Shown one piece after another: positions 18,919 through 25,456 of a DNA stretch of 35,427 nucleotides. Below the pieces are notes generated by a model. That model was not told the DNA's origin. It made no database searches and was given only the letters and a program-made list of their open reading frames with translations. Each line of letters starts with the position of its first letter. Positions within the stretch are counted from its first letter, which is position 1. A program made the translations under genes and the position numbers. The stretch covers positions 41,446 through 76,872 of the forward strand of contig DFFY01000075.1 in NCBI GenBank assembly GCA_002371115.1, read 5' to 3'. Origin of the DNA: Bacteroidales bacterium UBA3764 (GTDB lineage: Bacteria; Bacteroidota; Bacteroidia; Bacteroidales; UBA932).

Positions 18919-21063
18919 ATGAAAAAGATTTTGACAGCTTTTGCGATGGCCCTCCTCCTGGCGGGCTGCGCCAAGCAGTATGACGACAGTGCCATCAAGA
19001 CGCGCCTGAGCGCCGTCGAGACCAAGCTCATCGAGCTGGAAAGCAATATCCAGAGCCTGCAGTCGGCGGTGGGTGAGGGCGTGTTCGTGGCCAAGGTCCA
19101 GGAATATGCCGACCCTGAGACCGGCAAAACCGTCGGCGTCACCATCACCTACACCAACGGTGACGTGAAGTATTTTGAAATCTCCCCCAAGGCCGACTAT
19201 GCCGGCCCTGTGCTGGGTGTTATCCAGAGCGGTTCCGGAGCCCTCGTATGGGCGGTGGACGGTATTGCCATCGAGGTTGGCGGCAAGGAAGTGCCTGTGT
19301 ATCAGACGCCTGTTTTCTCCATTGACGAGGACGGAAACCTCTGGGTCGAGGTGGACGGCGAGAAGGTGAATCTGGGCCAGGTGCAAAGCGAAGGCGCCAC
19401 GCTGGTGGACGGTATTTTCACCGACATCAAGGTGGAGGCCGACAAAGTGGTCCTCACCCTCTCCGACGGCACCAAGGTGAACATTCCTTTCGCGGAGCCT
19501 TTCAAGTTGAACATCGAGATCAACGACGTGGTGTTCGAGAAAAGGTTTGACGCCATCACCATTCCCTACACGGTATCTGGTAAAACCGAAAGTACGGTGG
19601 TGGGCGTGACGGGATACAATCCCAACGATTTTAAGGTGGAAGTGACGGAAAGCGCGATTGTCATCACGCCTTACCAGAACAAAGCCGCCGCCGTCATGAC
19701 GGCCTATGCCGACTCCAAGATAGGACTGGTTTCCCTGGTGGAACTCACGGTCAACCATGAGGAGGCCCGTGTAACCAACCCCAATGCGGATAGCATTGTG
19801 ACCGATTTCATCGTGGATGCCGAGGGTGGATCGCTGGTGGTCAACGTGGTCTCCAACGTGGAGATAGAGGCTGTTCCCGACGAGGACTCCGGGTGGATTA
19901 CCGTCGTGGAGACCAAGGCGATGAAGGAGCATACCATCACCCTGAGCATTGCCGCCAATTCCGAAGCTGAGCTACGTGAAGGCTGCGTAGATATCTACAA
20001 GAAGGGCACGGACAAGATGATTTATAATCTCTTTATCGACCAGGAAGGCGTTGTTGCCGGTCCCAAGGACTTAGGCAAGAAGGAGACGGCCAATTGCTAC
20101 ATTGTCACGGCTGCCGACGAATACAAGTTCGCCGCCGTGAAGGGCAACTCCGCCGAGAGCGTAGGTACCGTGAAAGAAGCGGTCGTCCTGTGGGAAACCG
20201 TGAACACCGATACCGCCCCGGAGGCCAATAGCATCATTGCTTCCGTCGCTTTCGCGGACGGCTATGTCACCTTCTCCACGCCCACAACCCTCAAGCCCGG
20301 TAATGCCGTGATCGCTGCCAAGGATGCCGACGGCGTCATCCTCTGGAGCTGGCACATTTGGATTCCGGAGACGGCAATCGAGACCAATACCTATGGCATT
20401 GCCGAACGTCCCATCATGGACCGTTATCTGGGCGCGCTCACGGAAGCTACCCAATGGGAAACCTCCGGGGCTGCCGATGGATTGAGTTTCGGCCTTCTGT
20501 ATCAGTGGGGCAGAAAAGATCCGTTCCCGAATGTGTACGATGCCGGTTCGCGTAAGGCGGCCAAAGTGGCTGGGACACAGTTTGCTTATGGCACCACCAA
20601 GATGTCCATGGCGGAAGCCATTGCCAATCCTACACAGGTTAACGCCCTTAAGGACGACTGGAATACCGAAAGCAATAATGACCTTTGGGGTGGAGAGAGC
20701 GGCAAGAAGACCATCAATGACCCTTGCCCTCCCGGATACTGCGTCCCGACCGCTGCCGACATAGCGACTATTATCGATAACAAACCCGACGAGCTCGCTA
20801 CGTGGGCCTGTGGTGCGTCTGTAAGTGGAACGGGCTTTACCTGGTTCAAGTTGGGAACCCCGGCAACGGTTTTCCCGAATGCCGGTTTCTACAACTATGA
20901 CGCGTCCTATAGTCGTGCTTACCGCTCTGTCCTGTGGACCGCCACCAAGTCCGACGATGCCCAGGCCAAGTGCAAATACATTTACGAAGGTCCCGGTTTT
21001 GCCAGTTCCGCCCGTAAATCCCAGGGTGGCAGCATCCGCTGCATTGCCGTGGTTGCCGAATAA
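18919..21063 (+). CDS. Lipoprotein with coiled coil, DUF4988-like region and Fib_succ_major-like C-terminal domain (paralog 2 of 3)
   Basis: The start at 18919 (MKKILTAFAMALLLAGC) is preferred over the in-frame ATG at 18877, because it begins a perfect lipoprotein signal and the longer form would overlap the previous gene. The protein is 714 residues with Cys17 lipidated. Residues 22-50 (YDDSAIKTRLSAVETKL onward) are a short coiled coil. About 55-150 contains LVWAVDGIAIEVGGKEV and DEDGNLWVEVDGEKV, typical of DUF4988-type proteins. A single BACON-like domain lies at about 295-375. From about 390 the C-terminal module is shared with paralogs 1 and 3: NCYIVTAADEYKFAAVKGN, ILWSWHIWIP, YQWGRKDPF, NDPCPPGYCVP, and a SIRC near the end. 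The N-terminus is unrelated to that of paralogs 1 and 3. Confidence 0.8.
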   Translation: MKKILTAFAMALLLAGCAKQYDDSAIKTRLSAVETKLIELESNIQSLQSAVGEGVFVAKVQEYADPETGKTVGVTITYTNGDVKYFEISPKADYAGPVLGVIQSGSGALVWAVDGIAIEVGGKEVPVYQTPVFSIDEDGNLWVEVDGEKVNLGQVQSEGATLVDGIFTDIKVEADKVVLTLSDGTKVNIPFAEPFKLNIEINDVVFEKRFDAITIPYTVSGKTESTVVGVTGYNPNDFKVEVTESAIVITPYQNKAAAVMTAYADSKIGLVSLVELTVNHEEARVTNPNADSIVTDFIVDAEGGSLVVNVVSNVEIEAVPDEDSGWITVVETKAMKEHTITLSIAANSEAELREGCVDIYKKGTDKMIYNLFIDQEGVVAGPKDLGKKETANCYIVTAADEYKFAAVKGNSAESVGTVKEAVVLWETVNTDTAPEANSIIASVAFADGYVTFSTPTTLKPGNAVIAAKDADGVILWSWHIWIPETAIETNTYGIAERPIMDRYLGALTEATQWETSGAADGLSFGLLYQWGRKDPFPNVYDAGSRKAAKVAGTQFAYGTTKMSMAEAIANPTQVNALKDDWNTESNNDLWGGESGKKTINDPCPPGYCVPTAADIATIIDNKPDELATWACGASVSGTGFTWFKLGTPATVFPNAGFYNYDASYSRAYRSVLWTATKSDDAQAKCKYIYEGPGFASSARKSQGGSIRCIAVVAE

Positions 21064-21076
21064 GGATTTATCCCGG

Positions 21077-21113
21077 TGCAAAAGGTTGGTTTTTAACCGG
21101 CCAACCTTTTGCA
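21077..21113 (+). repeat. Hairpin 1: 13-bp perfect inverted repeat
   Basis: TGCAAAAGGTTGG (21077-21089) is the exact reverse complement of CCAACCTTTTGCA (21101-21113), with an 11-base loop. It lies 13 bases after the stop of paralog 2. No U-run follows the stem, so it is not a textbook intrinsic terminator, though it may stabilise or attenuate the upstream transcript. Its stem is repeated in hairpin 2. Confidence 0.85.
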
Positions 21114-21152
21114 TCAAAACCTAATCACAACCCAACCCAACCAATTAACCCC

Positions 21153-21187
21153 GCAAAAGGTTGGCGCCCCAAAATCCAACCTTTTGC
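21153..21187 (+). repeat. Hairpin 2: same 12-bp stem as hairpin 1
   Basis: GCAAAAGGTTGG (21153-21164) pairs perfectly with CCAACCTTTTGC (21176-21187). The loop has the same length as in hairpin 1 (11 bases) but a different sequence. Since the two stems are identical, arms of hairpin 1 can also pair with arms of hairpin 2, which allows alternative folds. It ends 13 bases before the start codon of the 43-codon frame. Together with hairpin 1 it fills most of the longest gap in the PUL. Confidence 0.85.
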
Positions 21188-21200
21188 AATATGAGACACT

Positions 21201-21332
21201 ATGAGAAAACAAACTTACACCCCTCCCAGGGCGGACGCTCTGGAACTGAACTACGCCGAGCCCGTGTGCCAGGCCACCTCGGGCCAGGTGCCGGATTTTA
21301 CTGTTGACCCTTATACCCCCGTTTGGGGTTAA
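21201..21332 (+). CDS. Short 43-residue peptide of unknown function
   Basis: ATG 21201 to TAA 21330-21332 encodes 43 residues beginning MRKQTYTPPRADALELNY and ending DPYTPVWG. The plan (basic start, Y-x-x-P, alternating hydrophobics, a Cys, a Gly/Asp-rich tail with a terminal aromatic) resembles very short peptides I associate with Bacteroidales lipoprotein and fimbrillin loci; I cannot verify this here. No signal peptide or membrane segment is present. The frame is GC-rich like the older genes of the PUL, unlike the AT-richer gene that follows. Its stop lies 16 bases before the next start, so it could be a leader peptide for that gene. A small ACCCC/GGGGT hairpin (21315-21329) covers its last codons. 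It could also be a non-coding remnant. Confidence 0.45.
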   Translation: MRKQTYTPPRADALELNYAEPVCQATSGQVPDFTVDPYTPVWG

Positions 21333-21348
21333 TATGGAGGGAATGAAG

Positions 21349-23301
21349 ATGAGAACAACATATTTAAAAGTCGTATTGGTCGCATTGGCAGTAGTTGCTG
21401 TTGCCTGCAAAAAAAACAATGACAGTGAAATCTCACCGGAAGGCCGGAACCTGATAACACTTACTTGTGCATATCCGGCACTTAATGCTGACGATGCCAC
21501 CAAAGTTATGCTTTCACCCTCCTCTGGCGTGGCACAGTGGCAGGTAGGAGATAAGATTGTTATCTTTGGTAAACCGTCTTCTTCAAGTTCAGCCAGGGTT
21601 GTTCATGAAATTGTAGCGGAAGACATTACTGACCCGACGGTGGCTGTGTTTTCGGTAGATTTAAACGGATTGACCGCAGACTCTGACTGTACGCATGATT
21701 ATAATGTGGCATATCCTTATACGGAAGGACAGCAGTTTTATTATTCTAGCGGATATGGCGCCGGGCGGGCTCGCTTCCAGAATACCAACCAAGTTCTTCT
21801 GGCCGGCTATATTGATGGAACATCCATAGTCTTGAACAATATTACAGCCGCTATTGCCTTTAAGGTTGATCCTGCAGAATTTGACTCTTTTATCTTCAAG
21901 GGTGCCAATGGCGATGAGGTGGTTGGATACACGAATTTATTGGTGGAGATGAATAGCTCCGATGCCCCCAAATACCGTCAGAAATACAATGAATCTAATG
22001 GTTCAGCTGGCCCTCAGACCAGTATTTCCGCAGATTTCGCGGCAGATGGAAGTGCTATCGTTTTCCTCCCCGTCAACAATCCGGACACAGCGCGTGGCGC
22101 CAATCAGGTTTCCCTGCCGAATGGCTTTACTATTCAGCTCATTAAGGATGGTGTGGTCACAAAGTACATAACCAGTACGGCAGCAGTAACACTTAGTCCC
22201 GGTCACATCATTAATTTGGGAATGCTCCCCTCGGAAAGTATGCATGATTATGTGGTTCCTACTACACACAGTAATACCATTGGTGTGGATATGAGTACCG
22301 CTACGGATTTGAGTGCTTCTGCAACGGCTAACTGTTACATCGTTGACGGTAGTGTTGCCGCCAATGCCGGCGCCTCCTTCAAATTCAAGGCCGCGAAGGG
22401 TAAAGGAGGGGCTGTCCTTACCACCATTAACACGGATGACGATGCCAATGATGTCGTGGTCCTTTGGGAGACGAAGAACACTTCTACGGCCCCGGAGAAA
22501 GGCGATATTATCGCCGCTGTAGACTATGATTTACAAAGTGGAGATGATGCATACATCGTCTTCAAGATGCCCGCAACCATTACTCCTGGCAATGCCCTCA
22601 TCGCCGCCAAGGATGCCGGTGACAACATCCTCTGGAGCTGGCACATCTGGATTCCGGCAACATCCGTCGAGGACATCAATGACGCCGCTTTCTTTGGCAA
22701 GGTGGTCATGGACCGTAATCTGGGCGCTATAGAAAAAGCGACAAGTAGTGCTGCCGGTCGTGAAACATATGGCATGTACTACCAGTGGGGACGTAGCACG
22801 CCTCTGCCTGGCCCTGTGAAGGCAACAGCCACGATTACCGCTACGAACGGACCGAAGTCGACAGCCTTTGCCATCGCGAATCCGACAGTTTTCATCCAGG
22901 TTCCCGAAAAAGATGAAAACGGAAACTGGAATGAGGAAGATTTGCCGAATCTCTGGGAAGATGGGGACAAGAACAAGGAAATCTTTGACCCTTGTCCTTC
23001 TGGATATAAAGTTCCTTCTTATAGTTCTTCTACTGGTTTGTGGGTGAACGGGAATGATGGCTGGACTTACAACTGGACGAATAATAATTTTGCCTACGGG
23101 AGTATTGTATTCCCTATGGCTGGTTGGTACTCCAGCGGGGCTAGTATTAGTTATGAAGGGGCTCGTTCTATCATTCTTAGTGCAACGGCTCACTCCGCTC
23201 CTCGTGCTCGTTTAAAAATTATACGTCAAGATAAGAGTGGCTACTACTATGCTAACTATTTTAAAGAGGAAGCCGCTTCCGTCCGCTGCATAGCAGAATA
23301 G
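21349..23301 (+). CDS. Fimbrillin-like lipoprotein with Fib_succ_major-like C-terminal domain (paralog 3 of 3), AT-richer
   Basis: Start ATG 21349 has GGAGG 8 bases upstream and begins MRTTYLKVVLVALAVVAVAC (lipidated Cys20); in-frame ATGs at 21334 and 21343 are alternatives. The protein has 650 residues. About 35-310 is fimbrillin-like (VAQWQVGDKIVIFGK, then VAYPYTEGQQFYY). From about 326 it has the shared module: NCYIVDG, VVLWETKN, ILWSWHIWIP, MDRNLGAI, YYQWGRSTP, FDPCPSGYKVPS, and a terminal SVRCIAE. Base composition differs from its neighbours: the line at 22261-22320 is 26/60 G+C against 42/60 at 12601-12660. The segment around 22570-22680 is locally GC-rich and near-identical to the paralogs, which suggests gene conversion. 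The N-terminal half is closer in type to paralog 1 than to paralog 2. Confidence 0.8.
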   Translation: MRTTYLKVVLVALAVVAVACKKNNDSEISPEGRNLITLTCAYPALNADDATKVMLSPSSGVAQWQVGDKIVIFGKPSSSSSARVVHEIVAEDITDPTVAVFSVDLNGLTADSDCTHDYNVAYPYTEGQQFYYSSGYGAGRARFQNTNQVLLAGYIDGTSIVLNNITAAIAFKVDPAEFDSFIFKGANGDEVVGYTNLLVEMNSSDAPKYRQKYNESNGSAGPQTSISADFAADGSAIVFLPVNNPDTARGANQVSLPNGFTIQLIKDGVVTKYITSTAAVTLSPGHIINLGMLPSESMHDYVVPTTHSNTIGVDMSTATDLSASATANCYIVDGSVAANAGASFKFKAAKGKGGAVLTTINTDDDANDVVVLWETKNTSTAPEKGDIIAAVDYDLQSGDDAYIVFKMPATITPGNALIAAKDAGDNILWSWHIWIPATSVEDINDAAFFGKVVMDRNLGAIEKATSSAAGRETYGMYYQWGRSTPLPGPVKATATITATNGPKSTAFAIANPTVFIQVPEKDENGNWNEEDLPNLWEDGDKNKEIFDPCPSGYKVPSYSSSTGLWVNGNDGWTYNWTNNNFAYGSIVFPMAGWYSSGASISYEGARSIILSATAHSAPRARLKIIRQDKSGYYYANYFKEEAASVRCIAE

Positions 23302-23312
23302 CTTTTTTCCAT

Positions 23313-23338
23313 CCAGGGCCCGCTGACCCGGACCCTGG
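23313..23338 (+). repeat. GC-rich hairpin between paralog 3 and the first GH18 gene
   Basis: CCAGGG (from 23313) pairs with CCCTGG (to 23338), extended by CCG/CGG across one mismatch around a small loop. It lies in the 67-base gap before the GH18 gene. A T-run (TTTTTT) precedes rather than follows it on the + strand, so it could serve as a processing or attenuation site; on the minus strand it would resemble a terminator, but no minus-strand gene is present. Confidence 0.5.
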
Positions 23339-23368
23339 GTGCCAGGATAACATTAAAACACAAAGGAG

Positions 23369-25456
23369 ATGAAAACGTCAAGACTTTTCCTCATGGGACT
23401 GGCGCTGGCCGGCATGCTTTCCTGCACGCAGGAACGCCTGGGCATGAGCGCCCCCGCTCCCAATACCAAACCCACCAGCGGTGAGTTCCCCACCGACCCG
23501 CTCAACCCCGGCGGCGACACCCCCGACGACCCCACCCCCGGTCCCGTGGAGCCCATGGACGAGATTGTGAACAATCCCGCCCGTCTGGCTCGCCTGGGCA
23601 AGACCCCCATCATCGAGGTCTATTATACCGAATATACGTCCTCGTCCCTGTTCCCGTCCCTGGAAGAAGTGCGCAACTTCACGCACATCAACGTGGGGCA
23701 CGTGCGTTTTGTGGACAAGGTGAACGGCGTGGGCATCGAGATAGACGCCAAGACCATTCCGCTGGTGGAGAAGTTCGTGGCCTACAAGGCCCAGTACCCG
23801 GAGCTCAAGGTGAAGCTCCAGATGGGCGGCTGGGGCAAGAACGCCGACGGCTGGTCCCAGATGGCCCGGGACGATGCCAAGCGCAAGGCCTTCGTGGACG
23901 CGTGCGTGGCCATTTGCGAGCAGTACGGGGTGGACGGCTTTGACATCGACTGGGAATATCCCACCTACGCGGCCAAGGACGGCAGTTACGTGAACGGCGC
24001 CGACCCTTCCGACTGGCGCAACTTTGTCACCCTCTTCAAGGAGATGCGTGAAGCCATGCCGGACAAGGTGCTCTCCTACGCCGCCTCCGACAGCGGCAAG
24101 TACACGGACAACGTGGGGGTGCTGCCCTATGTGGACTATATCAACGTGATGACCTACGACCAGGGCAACCCGCCGTACCATAACTCTTCGCTGTACCGCA
24201 GCGCCATCACCGGCAGCCGCTGCTGCGCGGAGGCCATCGACGACATTTTCCATGGCAAGCAGGGCATCCCGTACCAGATGATGAACTTCGGCATTGCCTT
24301 CTACGGCCATGGCGACGGCTACAAGCAGACGGTGGGCAACCGCTATCCTTCTTCCGTGGACTACAGCAAGCTGGAGAACATTTTCTTCAAGGGAACCTGT
24401 GACGGTTACGACGTCAAGGGCGTGAACTACCGCATCTGGGACAATGTGGCCAAGGTCCCGTACCTGGGCGACGCCCTGGGCCGGATGTACGCCAGCTACG
24501 AGGACGTGGAGTCCATCAACGCCAAGGTGGAATTTGCCAAGAGCCGGGACATGCTGGGCGTGATGATTTGGGAATACAGGCACGACAACGATGCCGGCAC
24601 CCTGCGCCACGCCGTGAAGCATGCCATGGACGGCAATCCCGACGCCCCGGGCCGCTATGAGCGTCCGGAACAGAACCTTCCTGCGGACGGCCAGCCCCGG
24701 GAACTGCCGGTAATGGGCAAAATTACCAAGTACGTACTGGGCGCCAAGGGCGGCACCATGCTGGAGGAACTGTCGGGCCTGTGCCTGTCCAAGGACGGCG
24801 ACTTCCTTTGGGGCGTGCACGACAAGGGAACCCTCTATCGGATTAATTTTGACGGCACTTTCCAGAAGCAGTGGTACCGCGAGGCCGACTTTGAGGGCCT
24901 TGCCATGGACCCGGAAACCGGTCACCTGTATATTGGCCTGGAGAGCAGCTCCAAGTCCGTTTACCGGGTCCCGGCACCTGGATACAACGGCAAGGACGAC
25001 AACTTCACCATCAAGGTGGAAGGGGTGGAGAATATGGGCAACTCGGGCTGCGAAGGCATTACCTGGCATAAGGGCAACCTGTATTTTGGGACGCAGACGG
25101 GCGCCCAGCTGTTCGAATACAAGCTGGACGGCACACTCTTGTGGAAAAAGAGCTTGCGCGACGTCACCCCCACCATCTCCGAGGTGGGAGACCTTTGCTA
25201 CGACCCCGTGAGCGACTACCTGTGGGTGCTGGATTCCAATTCCAACAAAGACCGTCCGCAGTATCTGCCGTTTACGCTGTACCTGTTTGACGGTGACGCC
25301 ACCAAGCTTCTGGCCACCTATTCCCTGGCCAATTTCGCCAATTGGAACCCGGAGGCCGTCTGCGTGGACCACAAGAACAATTGTATCTGGATAGGTGACG
25401 ACTGCGACAGCGGCAACCCGTCCTGGCTGCACAAAGTAGAATTTACCAACCTATGA
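23369..25456 (+). CDS. GH18 (chitinase-type) lipoprotein fused to an SdiA-regulated-like beta-propeller
   Basis: This is a surface lipoprotein of 695 residues: lipobox MLSC (Cys19), a Pro/Asp/Thr-rich linker (about 28-65), a GH18 barrel (about 84-425), a linker, and a C-terminal propeller-like domain (about 445-695). The GH18 signature DxxDxDxE is complete as DGFDIDWEYP, with Asp189, Asp192, Asp194 and catalytic Glu196; MTYD and a late IWEY segment also fit. The DWEYP form is that of chitinases rather than Endo-F/H-type endoglycosidases. The C-terminal part has LEELSGLCLS, DFEGLAMDPETGHLYIGLE, CEGITW and EVGDLCYDP, a pattern seen in SdiA-regulated/phytase-like propellers. It probably cleaves GlcNAc-containing polymer at the cell surface. 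AAAGGAG sits just before the ATG. The stop overlaps the next start (ATGA). Confidence 0.88.
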   Translation: MKTSRLFLMGLALAGMLSCTQERLGMSAPAPNTKPTSGEFPTDPLNPGGDTPDDPTPGPVEPMDEIVNNPARLARLGKTPIIEVYYTEYTSSSLFPSLEEVRNFTHINVGHVRFVDKVNGVGIEIDAKTIPLVEKFVAYKAQYPELKVKLQMGGWGKNADGWSQMARDDAKRKAFVDACVAICEQYGVDGFDIDWEYPTYAAKDGSYVNGADPSDWRNFVTLFKEMREAMPDKVLSYAASDSGKYTDNVGVLPYVDYINVMTYDQGNPPYHNSSLYRSAITGSRCCAEAIDDIFHGKQGIPYQMMNFGIAFYGHGDGYKQTVGNRYPSSVDYSKLENIFFKGTCDGYDVKGVNYRIWDNVAKVPYLGDALGRMYASYEDVESINAKVEFAKSRDMLGVMIWEYRHDNDAGTLRHAVKHAMDGNPDAPGRYERPEQNLPADGQPRELPVMGKITKYVLGAKGGTMLEELSGLCLSKDGDFLWGVHDKGTLYRINFDGTFQKQWYREADFEGLAMDPETGHLYIGLESSSKSVYRVPAPGYNGKDDNFTIKVEGVENMGNSGCEGITWHKGNLYFGTQTGAQLFEYKLDGTLLWKKSLRDVTPTISEVGDLCYDPVSDYLWVLDSNSNKDRPQYLPFTLYLFDGDATKLLATYSLANFANWNPEAVCVDHKNNCIWIGDDCDSGNPSWLHKVEFTNL

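Noticed and set aside
21077..21187. Twin hairpins as ordinary intrinsic terminators
   Set aside because: Neither stem is followed by a U-run and the stems are A/T-rich at their base; kept as unexplained repeats.
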